DNA from: Pantoea eucrina
GTDB taxonomy: Bacteria > Pseudomonadota > Gammaproteobacteria > Enterobacterales > Enterobacteriaceae
Length of the DNA stretch: 64,000 nt
Direction: 5' to 3'
Assembly: GCF_002095385.1 (NCBI RefSeq)
Contig: NZ_MIPP01000011.1
Coordinates: 20,799 to 84,798, forward strand
Under the pieces are notes generated by a model. That model did no database searches, was not told the origin of the DNA, and saw only the letters and a program-made list of their open reading frames with translations. This document shows positions 10,250-19,830 of the stretch, piece by piece. The stretch's first letter is position 1, and the number at the start of each line of letters is the position of its first letter. The translations under genes were made by a program, and so were the position numbers.

Positions 10250-10284
10250 CTGTATATACTCACAGCGACTGTATAAACAACCAG
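10250..10284 (+). promoter_or_regulatory. Two LexA (SOS) boxes before lexA
   Basis: CTGTATATACTCACAG at 10250-10265 and CTGTATAAACAACCAG at 10269-10284 fit CTG-N10-CAG. The arrangement of two adjacent boxes just before the start codon copies the autoregulated E. coli lexA promoter; the first box is identical to the E. coli one as I recall it. Confidence 0.92.
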
Positions 10285-10292
10285 GGGGCGGG

Positions 10293-10907
10293 ATGAAAGC
10301 GTTAACCAGCAGGCAGCAGCAGGTCTATGACCTGATTCGCGACCATATTAATACAACCGGCATGCCGCCAACGCGTGCTGAAATCGCTTCACAGCTGGGC
10401 TTCCGCTCACCCAATGCAGCTGAAGAGCACCTGAAAGCGCTGGCGCGTAAAGGGGTCATTGAGATTGTCTCTGGCGCCTCGCGCGGCATTCGCTTGCTGA
10501 TGGAAGAAGAGACAAGCGGCGGACTGCCGTTAATCGGGCGTGTCGCTGCCGGCGAGCCGCTGCTGGCTCAGGAGCACATCGAGACCCACTATCAGGTCGA
10601 TGCTAACCTGTTCAAGCCGAGCGCGGATTTTCTGCTGCGCGTTAGCGGCATGTCGATGAAAGATATCGGGATTATGGATGGCGATCTGCTTGCCGTGCAT
10701 AAAACCCAGGATGTGCGTAATGGCCAGGTCGTGGTGGCGCGCATTGACGACGAGGTCACCGTAAAACGCTGGAAAAAGCAGGGTGCTATCGTGCATCTGC
10801 TGCCGGAAAACAGCGATTTTCAGCCTATCGAAGTGGATACGCGCCAGCAGTCTCTGACCGTTGAAGGTCTGGCTGTCGGTATTGTCCGTACCGGTGAATG
10901 GCTGTAA
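10293..10907 (+). CDS. lexA: SOS repressor LexA
   Basis: Represses SOS genes and cleaves itself when RecA filaments form on damaged DNA. 204 residues (E. coli 202). Winged helix DNA-binding domain at residues 1-65; the self-cleavage bond is Ala86-Gly87 ([10 protein letters not shown]), the catalytic serine Ser121 ([10 protein letters not shown]) and lysine Lys158 (VTVKRWKK). Two LexA boxes precede it, so it is autoregulated. dinF follows at 129 bp and is expected to share the transcript. Confidence 0.97.
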   Translation: MKALTSRQQQVYDLIRDHINTTGMPPTRAEIASQLGFRSPNAAEEHLKALARKGVIEIVSGASRGIRLLMEEETSGGLPLIGRVAAGEPLLAQEHIETHYQVDANLFKPSADFLLRVSGMSMKDIGIMDGDLLAVHKTQDVRNGQVVVARIDDEVTVKRWKKQGAIVHLLPENSDFQPIEVDTRQQSLTVEGLAVGIVRTGEWL

Positions 10908-11036
10908 TACCTGGTTAGTCCCCCCGCTGCGGTCTGTGCCTGCACAGGCCGCGGTCTGCTATATTACCCCTCTGCTTCCAACCGTGGCGCCGTGCAGCTG
11001 CATGAGGCGCGTTGCCCGCAATAACAGGACTGGCTG

Positions 11037-12358
11037 ATGCCGCTGTTTACCTCTTCTGATCGCACGCTCTGGCGCCTGGCGCTGCCCATGATCCTCTCTA
11101 ACATCAGCGTACCGCTGCTGGGCATTGTGGATACGGCTATCATTGGCCACCTCGACAGCCCGGTTTACCTCGGCGGCGTAGCGTGGGTGCAACGGCCACC
11201 AGCTTTGTCTTTATGCTGCTGCTCTTTTTGCGGATGAGCACCACTGGCCTGACGGCGCAGGCGTTCGGCGCCCGCGATAAGCCAGCGCTGGCGCGGGCGC
11301 TGATCCAGCCGATGCTGATTGCGCTGACGGCAGGCGTGCTGTTCATTGCGCTACGAACGCCGGTCAGCGAGCTGGCAGCCGCGCTGATGGGCGGCAGCGA
11401 GGCGGTGCAGCAGCAGGCACAAACCTTTATCGCTATCCGCTGGCTCAGCGCGCCTGCCACGCTGGCAAATCTGGTGATCCTCGGCTGGCTGCTCGGCGTA
11501 CAGTATGCGCGCGCGCCGATGGTGCTGCTTATTACCGGCAACGTCGTGAATATCCTGCTCGATCTGCTGTTTGTTCTGCAGTGGCACTGGGGCGTGGCGG
11601 GTGCCGCAGCGGCCACCGCCGTCGCGGACTATGTGACGCTGGCCGTGGGGCTATGGATGGTGGCGCGGGTGCTGGCGCTGCGCGGCATATCATTTTCGCT
11701 GCTTAAAGCCAGCTGGCGCGGCGACGCCGCGCGCCTGTTCCGGCTTAACCGCGACATCATGCTGCGTTCGCTGCTGCTGCAGCTCTGCTTCGCCTCGCTG
11801 ACGCTACTGGGCGCGCGACTCGGCGCTGACGTGGTCGCCGTCAATGCGGTATTGCTGATGTTCCTGACTTTTACTGCCTATGCGCTGGATGGTTTTGCGT
11901 ATGCGGTGGAAGCCTGCTCCGGTGAGGCGACCGGCGCAGGCGATCGCAGCCGGCTGCGGCTGATCTGGTATGCCGCCTGCCGGCAGGCGGGCATTGTGGC
12001 GCTGCTGTTCGCTGTGATTTACGCCCTCTGCGGTCCGGCAATTATCGCGCTGCTGACCTCGATTGAGTCGCTGCGTGAGGCGGCTGACCGCTATCTGATC
12101 TGGCAGGTGATCCTGCCGCTGGCTGGCGTCTGGTGCTATCTGCTGGATGGGATGTTTATCGGAGCCACGCGCGGCCGGGATATGCGCAACAGCATGCTGC
12201 TGGCGGCGCTGGGCTATGCGCTGACGCTGCTGACGCTGCCGTGGCTCGGGAATCATGGTTTATGGCTGGCTATTACCGTATTTCTCGCGCTGAGAGGCAT
12301 TACGCTCGGGCTGATCTGGCGTCATCACTGGCAGCGCGACAGCTGGTTCAGCGTGTGA
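11037..12358 (+). CDS. dinF: MATE-family efflux protein DinF (frame broken by one base)
   Basis: Membrane exporter of the MATE family, SOS-induced as part of the lexA operon; in E. coli it is linked to protection against oxidative stress and bile salts. The N-terminal frame (11037 onward, MPLFTSSDRTLWRLALPMILSN) runs to LGGVA and then leaves the family sequence; the rest continues in another frame from VGATATSFVFMLLLFLRM to the stop at 12358. The join is GCGTGGGTGCA at about 11181-11191, where relatives predict GCGGTGGGTGCA, so one G is missing. Restoring it gives 440 residues, a normal length. Because both halves are well conserved, I suspect a base-calling error rather than a true pseudogene. 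Confidence 0.9.
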
Positions 12359-12503
12359 TAGCAGCCGGTCAGGCGGTAGCCCACAAAACTGGCAGTTTGT
12401 GCTGCAGCGGTTAACCTTAACGTGACAGCACGCGGGTTATACGGCGGTTCAGCCCGCGCTGTGGTGGCATACCGTCTGGCTCAGCAAACCGGGGAGAGAT
12501 GCA

Positions 12504-12716
12504 ATGAACAAAGATGAAGCGAGTGGCAGCTGGAAACAGTTTAAAGGAAAATGCAAAGAGCAGTGGGGCAAGCTGACCGATGATGACCTGAGCGTGATCG
12601 AAGGCAGACGCGAGCAGCTGATCGGCAAAATTCAGGAGCGCTACGGCTATGCCAGAGCAGAAGCGGAGCGCGAAGTAAACGAATGGGAAAGCCGGCACAA
12701 CGATCCACCCAGCTAG
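12504..12716 (+). CDS. yjbJ: CsbD-family stress protein YjbJ
   Basis: Small hydrophilic protein of the CsbD family, abundant in stationary phase in E. coli, function unknown. 70 residues, with the family pattern SGSWKQFKGKCKEQWGKLTDDD near the N-terminus and KIQERYGYARAEAEREV near the C-terminus. A GGGGAGAG Shine-Dalgarno precedes the ATG. It keeps the E. coli position between dinF and zur. Confidence 0.92.
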   Translation: MNKDEASGSWKQFKGKCKEQWGKLTDDDLSVIEGRREQLIGKIQERYGYARAEAEREVNEWESRHNDPPS

Positions 12717-12766
12717 TGCCACCCCGCTTCAGAGCATAACCCGCCCGCATGCCTTCAGGCGTGCGC

Positions 12767-13288
12767 TCAGCCCTTTTTGCCGCGTTTTTTACTCATCGCT
12801 TCATGATCGTGCGCGCAGCTGGCGTGCTGTGTACAGGCAGCAATTTCCGCACAGTTTTCGCACAGGCCGTGCGCTTCAATTACCGTATGGCGCAGGCTGA
12901 AGTTTGCCTGGTCAGCCAGTCCCGCAATGATTTTTTCCACGCCGTGCGCCTGCTGTTCACTCACTGCGGCACAGCTGTCGCAAACCAGCATGACAGAGCT
13001 GTGGGCCGGCTCATTGAAATGATGGCAGACCACATAGCTGTTGTTGGACTCCACGCGGTGGATAAATCCCTGCTCCAGCAAAAAGTCGAGGGCGCGGTAA
13101 ATCGTGGGCGGCTTCGCCTGAGGCTCACTCATACGCAGCTGATCCAGCAGATCGTAGGCGCTGACAGAACCTTTCTGCTCAGCCATCAGGCGCAGTACTT
13201 CGGCACGCTGTGGCGTAAGACGCACGCCGCGATCGAGACAGAGCGCCTCGACCTGGGTCAGCAGCTGCGCTGGGGTAAGAGTTGACAT
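12767..13288 (-). CDS. zur: Zinc uptake regulator Zur (Fur family)
   Basis: Zinc-sensing repressor of zinc import genes. 173 residues (E. coli 171). The Fur-type winged helix is at about residues 15-85 (VRLTPQRAEVLRLM, AKPPTIYRALDFLLEQGFIHRVES). Zinc ligands are suggested by CDSCAAV and the cysteine-rich end HGLCENCAEIAACTQH followed by a His-rich tail. The start at 13288 follows a GGAGAAC Shine-Dalgarno. A Zur-box-like palindrome lies 20 bp upstream, pointing to autoregulation. Confidence 0.94.
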   Translation of the reverse strand: MSTLTPAQLLTQVEALCLDRGVRLTPQRAEVLRLMAEQKGSVSAYDLLDQLRMSEPQAKPPTIYRALDFLLEQGFIHRVESNNSYVVCHHFNEPAHSSVMLVCDSCAAVSEQQAHGVEKIIAGLADQANFSLRHTVIEAHGLCENCAEIAACTQHASCAHDHEAMSKKRGKKG

Positions 13289-13307
13289 AATGTTCTCCGG
13301 CTAACAG

Positions 13308-13330
13308 GTGATGTTATTTTATCACACTCC
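13308..13330. promoter_or_regulatory. Zur-box-like operator upstream of zur
   Basis: GTGATGTTATTTTATCACAC and the next three bases closely follow the E. coli znuA/znuC Zur operator (ATGTTAT..TATCACACT..C). GTGAT and ATCAC form the inverted arms. It lies 20 bp before the zur start codon. Confidence 0.65.
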
Positions 13331-13673
13331 ATCCGCCCATGCTGTTTTTGCCTGCCCTGGCCGAAGCGTGCTGTCGATCACACTTATCCGGCAATTTTAA
13401 GCGTGTTTAGCGCGCTATTTTTGCTTTGCAAGTGACCAGATTCCCGATATGGTTCAGGCAGGCTAAAGTTATCACTGGCCTTATAAGAGCAATAATTCGC
13501 CTGAGTGGCTAAAAAAAGCGCAGTGTGACGCAATCGTGTCCAATTCTGCGAACAGCAGTGCTTATCCCTTTCAGTTCACAGCAATGAAGCGTTAGCCGCC
13601 ATTCAGAATAGCGGTTAACACCATTATTTCGCCTACGCGACACTCAATAATTTTTTAAGGTGATAGCAGCCTC
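13331..13673. other. Intergenic region before the TraF_2-like gene
   Basis: About 340 bp, more AT-rich than its flanks, with no open frame I trust. It should hold the promoter of the outer-membrane protein gene at 13674. AAGGTGAT at 13657-13664 is a possible but distant Shine-Dalgarno. I see no clear operator. Confidence 0.5.
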
Positions 13674-14938
13674 ATGATGACAACACGCTTTACGCTGGCC
13701 CGGGTGGCTTATTTTGCTGGTTTAAACGCGCTGCTGGTTTCCTCTTCAGCGCTGGCCGCGGGAACCTGGTATGATGCGCGCAATGATGCGATGGGCGGAA
13801 CCGGTGTCGCATCGTCGCACTGGAGCTCTGCCGTGCTGGCTAACCCCGCGCTGATGACACGCGCGCAGCCGGAAGAGAACGCCGGCATTATTTTTCCCTC
13901 TGCCGGGTTACAGGTGACGGATAAAGACAAGCTGGTCGATCGCATTGATGACATCACCGATACGGTTGATCGCTATCGCGACGTGATTGATAACATCAAC
14001 GCGAATCTCATCTCGGATCCGTTTGCCGCCATCAATGCGGTACCGCAACTGCGTGCCGCAGCCGGTGATATGGCCGATCAGCTGCGCGGGCTTAAAGGTA
14101 ACAAAGCGGATGCCACCGCTGGCGTTGCGCTGGCCGTCACCGTTCCCAATGCGACGCTGCCGTTTGCTTTTATTACCAAAGCCTATGGCACCGCCCATAT
14201 CCGGGCCAATGTGGCTCAGAGCGATATCGATTATCTGGATAGTCTGGCAAACGGGGCGTTTCCGCAGCCGGGCGATCAGGATAACCTGCGCTCCAGCGCG
14301 AACGGACTGGCAGCGCTGGTCACCGATTATGGTATCGCCATGGCGCATGAGTTCACGGTTGCCGGTCATCCGGTCTCGCTCGGTATTACGCCCAAGCTGC
14401 AGAAGACCTGGCTCTATAACTACAGCGCCAGCGTCTATAACTACGATAAAAACGATCTTAAAAACGGACGCTATCGCAGTTCAGACACCGGCTTTAACGT
14501 TGATGCCGGTCTCGCAACCGCGTTTGCTGAAAACTGGACGTTTGGTCTGACCGGGCAGAACCTGATCTCACGCGATCTGGAAACCAAAGTCGTCAATGGC
14601 TATCGTGATACCTATCAAATCCGTCCGCTGGTGACAACCGGACTGGCATGGGAGCGCGGGCCGGTTACCCTGACCGGCGATGTGGACCTGACGGAAACCA
14701 AACGCTTTAAGTCGCAGGAGAGCAGCCAGTATGCGGGCGCAGGCGCGGAATATCGCGTGCTCGACTGGCTGGCACTGCGGGCAGGCTATCGCGCCGATCT
14801 GAAATCAAATGACGTTAACGTGGTTACCGCCGGCCTCGGGCTGTCGCCGTTTAATAATGCGGTGCATCTGGATCTCGCGGCTCCGCCGGTAAAGATCGTA
14901 CCTGGGGTGCGATGGTACAGCTCGGCTTTAACTTCTGA
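13674..14938 (+). CDS. TraF_2-like outer-membrane barrel protein (frame broken near the end)
   Basis: Probable outer-membrane beta-barrel of the family loosely annotated as conjugal transfer TraF (TraF_2); role unknown, with no conjugation genes nearby. Residues 1-28 form a signal peptide ending ALAAG, followed by WYDARNDAMGGTGVASSHWSS, a FadL/TraF-like start. As written the frame runs on to 15008 with a non-barrel tail, but one frame over the sequence reads GKDRTWGAMVQLGFNF and stops at 14938. A terminal phenylalanine with alternating hydrophobics is the classic barrel signal, so I infer one missing base in the CTCCGCC stretch at about 14881-14887. The corrected product is 421 residues. Confidence 0.75.
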
Positions 14939-15028
14939 CGGGTCTGTCACGGGCGGCTGTGTCGTCCGTGACGGCTGTGGTATCATTGCGCAGTTTCTCA
15001 TCATTTAACTCCGGATCTACTGCGCTTC

Positions 15029-16024
15029 ATGACTGATAACTTCTCTTCGCAACGCTTCTCTATCGCGCCGATGCTCGACTGGACCGATCGTCACTGCCGC
15101 TATTTTCATCGCAAGCTGACCGGCGATACGCTGCTCTATACCGAAATGGTGACGACCGGCGCGATTATTCATGGCAAAGGCGATTACCTTGCCTATAGCG
15201 AAGAGGAGCATCCGGTTGCGCTGCAGCTGGGCGGCAGCGATCCGGCGGCGCTGGCGCAGTGTGCCCGACTGGCTGAAGCGCGCGGTTACGATCAGATCAA
15301 CCTTAACGTGGGCTGTCCTTCCGACCGCGTACAGAACGGTCGTTTTGGTGCCTGCCTGATGGCGGATGCGAACCTGGTGGCTGACTGCATTAAAGCGATG
15401 CGCGATGTGGTTTCTATTCCGGTCACGGTAAAAACCCGCATCGGTATTGATGAGCAGGACAGCTACGCGTTTCTGCGCGACTTTACCGGCACCGTGGCAG
15501 AGCGGGGCGGCTGCGACACCTTTATCATTCACGCTCGCAAAGCCTGGCTGTCAGGCCTGAGCCCCAAAGAGAACCGGGAGATCCCGCCGCTGGACTATCC
15601 GCGCGTTTATCAGCTAAAACGTGATTTTCCGGCGCTGACCATGGCGATCAACGGCGGGGTAAAAACGCTGGAAGAGGCCAAGACGCACCTGATGCATCTG
15701 GATGGCGTGATGATGGGCCGCGAAGCGTATCAAAATCCTTCCGTGCTGGCGCAGGTTGACCGCGAGCTTTTTGGCCGCACAACGCCGGCAGTGGATCTGG
15801 TCGCCGCTGTGCGTTCAATGTATTCCTATATCGAAGCGGAACTGACGCAGGGCACTTATCTGGGGCACGTCACCCGGCATATGCTGGGGCTGTTTCAGGG
15901 TATTCCGGGTGCCCGTCAGTGGCGACGGTATCTGAGCGAAAATGCCCATAAACCGGGTGCTGATGTGCGGGTGCTGGAAGCCGCGCTGGCGCTGGTGGCC
16001 GATCGCATCCCCCAGGAAGCGTAA
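15029..16024 (+). CDS. dusA: tRNA-dihydrouridine(20/20a) synthase DusA
   Basis: FMN- and NADPH-dependent enzyme that reduces U20/U20a in the D-loop of tRNAs. 331 residues (E. coli about 330-345 depending on start). TIM-barrel with the N-terminal [22 protein letters not shown] motif, [13 protein letters not shown], and [19 protein letters not shown] with the catalytic cysteine in [15 protein letters not shown] and [12 protein letters not shown] bind FMN phosphate. Ends at a good intrinsic terminator. Confidence 0.95.
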   Translation: MTDNFSSQRFSIAPMLDWTDRHCRYFHRKLTGDTLLYTEMVTTGAIIHGKGDYLAYSEEEHPVALQLGGSDPAALAQCARLAEARGYDQINLNVGCPSDRVQNGRFGACLMADANLVADCIKAMRDVVSIPVTVKTRIGIDEQDSYAFLRDFTGTVAERGGCDTFIIHARKAWLSGLSPKENREIPPLDYPRVYQLKRDFPALTMAINGGVKTLEEAKTHLMHLDGVMMGREAYQNPSVLAQVDRELFGRTTPAVDLVAAVRSMYSYIEAELTQGTYLGHVTRHMLGLFQGIPGARQWRRYLSENAHKPGADVRVLEAALALVADRIPQEA

Positions 16025-16037
16025 TCCGCGCTCTCTG

Positions 16038-16070
16038 AAAACCGCAGCAGAAATGGTGCGGTTTTATTTT
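16038..16070 (+). terminator. Intrinsic terminator after dusA
   Basis: AAAACCGCA and TGCGGTTTT form a 9-bp stem around a 10-nt loop, followed by ATTTT. Confidence 0.8.
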
Positions 16071-16155
16071 GCCTGAAACCTGGTTTTTCTCACCACTTCT
16101 ACAGCAGCGCCCTGAATAAATACTTTTCAATCAATATCTTATAAATTAACCAATC

Positions 16156-16171
16156 TGGCACGAAAATTGTA
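16156..16171 (+). promoter_or_regulatory. Sigma-54 promoter of pspG
   Basis: TGGCACGAAAATTGTA matches the sigma-54 -24/-12 consensus (TGGCACG-N4-TTGCA), 34 bp before the pspG start. In E. coli pspG is transcribed by sigma-54 with PspF. Confidence 0.85.
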
Positions 16172-16205
16172 TCTGTCAGCAGAGTCCTGACAGAGGAGAA
16201 TAGAC

Positions 16206-16469
16206 GTGGAAATTGTATTTGTGCTTGGGTTCTTTGTAATGCTGTTGCTGACCGGCGTTTCCCTGCTGGGGGTGATTGCGGCTTTAGCCGTTGCCACCGT
16301 GCTGATGTTTTTAACCGGCCTGTTTGCCTTTGTTATAAAACTGTTACCCTGGCTGCTGCTGGCCGTGGTCGCCGTCTGGGTCTGGCGCAGCGTTACCACA
16401 CCGGGTAGCAGCACCAGACTGAACCGGCTCAGGAGAAAAATCAGCAGGATGGAGCGACGCGGCTGGTAA
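16206..16469 (+). CDS. pspG: Phage shock protein G (PspG)
   Basis: Small inner-membrane protein of the phage shock (envelope stress) response. 87 residues with two or three hydrophobic segments; FVLGFFVMLLLTGVSLLGVIAAL and IKLLPWLLLAVVAVWVW align with E. coli PspG (80 residues). The start is a GTG with AGGAG 7 bp upstream. A sigma-54 promoter precedes it, the strongest sign of Psp regulation. It stands alone between dusA and qorA, as in E. coli. Confidence 0.9.
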   Translation: MEIVFVLGFFVMLLLTGVSLLGVIAALAVATVLMFLTGLFAFVIKLLPWLLLAVVAVWVWRSVTTPGSSTRLNRLRRKISRMERRGW

Positions 16470-16612
16470 AAAATGCGGCTCAGATCACAGCGCTGAATTG
16501 CGCTGGCGCTAAATAAAACGTAAACATATTTTTTACTTATGTTTTCTGCCACTATACGTATACAGATTCAGTACCGCTGTCCCTACACAGCGCGAACTAA
16601 AAAAAGAATCAG

Positions 16613-16641
16613 GGGCTTCCTTCAGGAAGCCCTCTTTTTTT
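16613..16641. terminator. Intrinsic terminator between pspG and qorA
   Basis: GGGCTTCC and GGAAGCCC form an 8-bp stem with a TTCA loop followed by a T-tract (TCTTTTTTT). On the other strand the upstream A-run also gives qorA a U-tract, so it may work both ways. Confidence 0.88.
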
Positions 16642-16648
16642 GCCTGCA

Positions 16649-17632
16649 TCAGGGCAGCAGCAGGCTGGAGCCCTGGGTCGCACGACTCTCCAGTATCTGA
16701 TGCGCGCGCATGGCATCGCGCAGCGGGAACTTCTGCTGCTCCGGTACGTTTACCTGAATGGCGCGGCTGGCTATCAGGGAAAAGAGTTCACTGCTCGCCT
16801 GCTCCAGCTCCTCACGGTTTGTGATATAGCCAAACAGCGACGGGCGGGTGACAAACAGAGAGCCTTTCTTATTAAGAATCCCTAAATCCACGCCGGTTAC
16901 CGGGCCGGAGGCGTTGCCAAAGCTGACCAGCAGCCCGTGGCGCTGCAGAGAATCGAGCGATGGTTCCCAGGTATCCTTACCGACAGAGTCATACACCACG
17001 GCCACTTTTTTCCCCTGCGTCAGTTCGCTGACGCGCTGTGCAATATCCTCTTCGCGATAGTTGATGGTGGCCCATGCGCCAGCCGCTTTGGCAATCTGCG
17101 CTTTTTCGGCAGAACCCACCGTGCCGATAAGATGTGCACCCAGCGCTTTGGCCCACTGGCAGGCAATCAGACCCACACCGCCTGCGGCAGCATGAAACAG
17201 AAACGTCTCATCCGCTTTGACTTTCCAGGTTTGTCGCAGCAGATACTGGACCGTCAGCCCTTTAAGAAATGAGGCAGCCGCCGTTTCAAAAGAGATACTC
17301 TCCGGCAGCAGCGCCAGCCGCTCTTCCGCAACGTTGTGAAGTTCACTGTAAGCGCCCAGAGCGGCCTGACAGTAAACCACCCGATCGCCAGGCTGAAAAC
17401 GCGTGACCGCTGCGCCCACTTTGCTGACCACGCCTGCCGCTTCGGTACCGAGTCCGGAAGGAAAGGCTGAAACCGGGTAGAGCCCGCTGCGCACATAGGT
17501 GTCGATATAGTTGATGCCTATCGCCCGGTTTTCTACCTGCACCTCATGCTCAGCCGGATCGGCAGGATCAAAATCTGCCCACTGCAAAACCTCCGGACCA
17601 CCGTGCTGACTGAACTGAATACGCTTTGCCAT
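16649..17632 (-). CDS. qorA: NADPH:quinone oxidoreductase Qor
   Basis: Zinc-free medium-chain dehydrogenase that reduces quinones with NADPH. 327 residues, same length as E. coli Qor. N-terminal MAKRIQFSQHGGPEVLQW, an NADPH-binding fold with AAAGGVGLIACQWAKALGA at about 147-165, and the NINYREEDI-like stretch after it. It diverges from dnaB across 73 bp. Confidence 0.94.
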   Translation of the reverse strand: MAKRIQFSQHGGPEVLQWADFDPADPAEHEVQVENRAIGINYIDTYVRSGLYPVSAFPSGLGTEAAGVVSKVGAAVTRFQPGDRVVYCQAALGAYSELHNVAEERLALLPESISFETAAASFLKGLTVQYLLRQTWKVKADETFLFHAAAGGVGLIACQWAKALGAHLIGTVGSAEKAQIAKAAGAWATINYREEDIAQRVSELTQGKKVAVVYDSVGKDTWEPSLDSLQRHGLLVSFGNASGPVTGVDLGILNKKGSLFVTRPSLFGYITNREELEQASSELFSLIASRAIQVNVPEQQKFPLRDAMRAHQILESRATQGSSLLLP

Positions 17633-17705
17633 GCTGACTCCTGTGAATGTTCATCCGGGGGCGGTATACTTGCGCGTCCCTTTCACGATCGGTAATGCAT
17701 TCACT

Positions 17706-19112
17706 ATGGCAGGAAACAAACCCACCAACAAATCGAACGAACCCCGCGATCGGCAGCTGGAAGGCGTAAAAATGCCGCCGCACTCCATAGAAGCGGAGCA
17801 GTCGGTGCTGGGTGGGTTGATGCTGGACAACGAGCGCTGGGACAACGTCTCTGAGCGCGTTGTCGCAGACGATTTTTTTAACCGCTCACACCGCATGATT
17901 TTTGCTGAGATGCAGCGGCTGCTGGAGCTGGGCCAGCCTATCGACCTGATCACGCTGTCAGAGTCGCTGGAAACGCGCGGCGAGCTGGAGATGGCGGGCG
18001 GCTTTGCCTATCTGGCCGAACTCGCGAAAAATACGCCAAGTGCGGCTAACATCGGCGCCTATGCAGATATCGTGCGCGAACGTGCGGTAGTGCGTGAGAT
18101 GATTGCGGTTGCCAATCAGATTGCCGACGCCGGTTACGATCCGCAGGGGCGGAGCAGTGAAGATCTGCTCGACTTTGCCGAATCCAACGTCTTTAAAATC
18201 GCCGAGCAGCGCGCGAATAAAGATGACGGCCCGCAGAACATTGAGCAGATCCTTGAAGCCACCGTGTCCCGTATTGAAGCGCTGGTCTCAACGCCGCACG
18301 ATGGCGTAACCGGCGTAGATACCGGCTATCAGGATCTGAACAAAAAAACGGCTGGCCTGCAGGGGTCCGATCTGATTATCGTGGCGGCGCGTCCCTCAAT
18401 GGGTAAAACCACGTTCGCCATGAACCTGTGCGAAAACGCCGCGATGCTCAATGAGAAACCGGTGCTGATCTTCAGTCTGGAGATGCCCAGCGAGCAGCTG
18501 ATGATGCGTATGCTGGCATCTCTGTCGCGCGTGGACCAGACGCGTATTCGTACCGGCCAGCTGGAAGATGAGGACTGGGCGCGCATCTCCGCCACGATGG
18601 GTATTCTGCTGGAGAAGAAAAACATCTTTATTGATGACTCTTCCGGCCTGACGCCAACCGAAGTACGCTCGCGTGCCCGCCGCGTGTTCCGCGAAAATGG
18701 CGGTCTGAGCATGATCATGATCGACTATCTGCAGCTGATGCGCGTGCCGTCGCACTCCGAGAACCGTACGCTGGAGATCGCCGAAATTTCGCGTTCATTG
18801 AAAGCGCTGGCCAAAGAGCTGAATGTGCCGGTCGTGGCGCTGTCGCAGCTAAACCGTTCACTGGAGCAGCGCGCCGACAAACGTCCGGTTAACTCCGATC
18901 TGCGTGAATCAGGATCGATCGAGCAGGATGCTGACCTGATCATGTTTATCTACCGCGATGAGGTTTATCACGAAAACAGCGATCTGAAAGGCATCGCTGA
19001 GATCATCATCGGCAAGCAGCGTAACGGGCCGATCGGTACCGTGCGTCTTACCTTCAACGGCCAGTGGTCGCGCTTTGACAACTACGCCGGCCCGCAATAC
19101 GACGACGAATAA
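17706..19112 (+). CDS. dnaB: Replicative DNA helicase DnaB
   Basis: Hexameric 5'-3' helicase that drives the replication fork. The ATG at 17706 (MAGNKPTNK) gives 468 residues (E. coli 471); the frame is open upstream to 17631 but that part is not family-like. The N-terminal domain (PPHSIEAEQSVLGGLMLDNERW) is followed by a linker and the RecA-type motor with Walker A ARPSMGKTTFAMN and Walker B MIMIDYLQLM, then LSQLNRSLEQR and DLRESGSIEQDAD. The C-terminus FDNYAGPQYDDE matches E. coli. In E. coli K-12 alr follows; here an Lrp-type gene follows instead. Confidence 0.97.
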   Translation: MAGNKPTNKSNEPRDRQLEGVKMPPHSIEAEQSVLGGLMLDNERWDNVSERVVADDFFNRSHRMIFAEMQRLLELGQPIDLITLSESLETRGELEMAGGFAYLAELAKNTPSAANIGAYADIVRERAVVREMIAVANQIADAGYDPQGRSSEDLLDFAESNVFKIAEQRANKDDGPQNIEQILEATVSRIEALVSTPHDGVTGVDTGYQDLNKKTAGLQGSDLIIVAARPSMGKTTFAMNLCENAAMLNEKPVLIFSLEMPSEQLMMRMLASLSRVDQTRIRTGQLEDEDWARISATMGILLEKKNIFIDDSSGLTPTEVRSRARRVFRENGGLSMIMIDYLQLMRVPSHSENRTLEIAEISRSLKALAKELNVPVVALSQLNRSLEQRADKRPVNSDLRESGSIEQDADLIMFIYRDEVYHENSDLKGIAEIIIGKQRNGPIGTVRLTFNGQWSRFDNYAGPQYDDE

Positions 19113-19127
19113 GCCTTTGCCTGCCAG

Positions 19128-19150
19128 TGCATGCACGTTTTGTGCATGCA
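19128..19150. promoter_or_regulatory. Inverted repeat upstream of the Lrp-type gene
   Basis: TGCATGCAC-GTTTT-GTGCATGCA is a perfect 9-bp inverted repeat, 16 bp after dnaB and 91 bp before the regulator gene. The related word TGCATGAATCA recurs as a palindrome upstream of the YitT gene, so it is more likely a regulator operator than a terminator, though it could act as a hairpin. Confidence 0.5.
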
Positions 19151-19240
19151 TCTCACGTCATCAGAAAATAGTGTTGGACAAGGCGACCCGCTATCAGGTT
19201 ATCTGTGCCAAAGCGAATGTGACAACGCTGTGGGATCAGA

Positions 19241-19732
19241 ATGACGCAGGTAGATGATTACGATCTTAAGATATTGACGCTATTACAATCTAACGGCCGT
19301 CTTACCAATCAGGAACTGAGCGATCTGGTGGGGTTATCCGCATCACAATGCTCACGCCGCCGCATCAACCTTGAACAGGCGAATTTAATCCTTGGCTATC
19401 ATGCCCGGCTGTCGCCTGATGCGGTGGGTCTCGGCATGGTCGGACTGATTGAAGTGCGGCTGAAAAACCATACGCCTGATTACGAAGATAATTTTTTGCA
19501 GATGGTGGAAGCGGAACCCGCCATTGTTGACGCGTTTAAAACCACCGGAGACGCTGACTATCTGCTGAAAGTGGCGGTGGCCGATCTCGCCTCGCTGAGC
19601 ACGCTGATCAGCCAGCTGGTGGCGGGCCATCAGAGCGTGTCGCACGTTAAAACGGCGGTGGTACTCAACCGGCTGAAAGAGAATGGCCTGATGATGAAGC
19701 CTGCGCACAAAGTGCGCCATAAAGGTGCATAA
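19241..19732 (+). CDS. Lrp/AsnC-family transcriptional regulator
   Basis: DNA-binding regulator, probably sensing an amino acid. 163 residues: helix-turn-helix in the first 60 (NGRLTNQELSDLVGLSASQCSRRRINLEQ), then the RAM effector domain (VGLGMVGLIEVRLKNH, AFKTTGDADYLLKVAVADL). Inverted repeats sharing the word TGCATG lie upstream of it and upstream of the next gene, a YitT membrane protein, which suggests it controls both. The pair occupies the dnaB-tyrB interval where E. coli K-12 has alr. The effector is unknown. Confidence 0.9.
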   Translation: MTQVDDYDLKILTLLQSNGRLTNQELSDLVGLSASQCSRRRINLEQANLILGYHARLSPDAVGLGMVGLIEVRLKNHTPDYEDNFLQMVEAEPAIVDAFKTTGDADYLLKVAVADLASLSTLISQLVAGHQSVSHVKTAVVLNRLKENGLMMKPAHKVRHKGA

Positions 19733-19796
19733 TGCGCCATAAAAGTGCATCAGACTCCCTCTCTCTGCTTATTTCTCGCGATTAATACCGAATTTG

Positions 19797-19830
19797 TGCA
19801 TGAATCAACGGTTTTATTCTGATTCATGCA
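19797..19830. promoter_or_regulatory. Palindromic operator upstream of yitT
   Basis: TGCATGAATCA (19797-19807) and TGATTCATGCA (19820-19830) are perfect 11-bp inverted arms around a 12-nt spacer, 130 bp before the YitT start. The 23-bp centre-to-centre arm spacing suits a dimeric or multimeric Lrp-type regulator on about two helical turns. Target assignment is inferred. Confidence 0.55.

Noticed and set aside
10919..10960. Terminator between lexA and dinF
   Set aside because: The GC-rich inverted words pair imperfectly and have no T-tract; lexA-dinF is normally one transcript.
14939..15008. Extended tail of the TraF_2-like protein
   Set aside because: The tail is cysteine- and serine-rich and ends right before dusA, while the other frame ends in a textbook barrel C-terminus at 14938.
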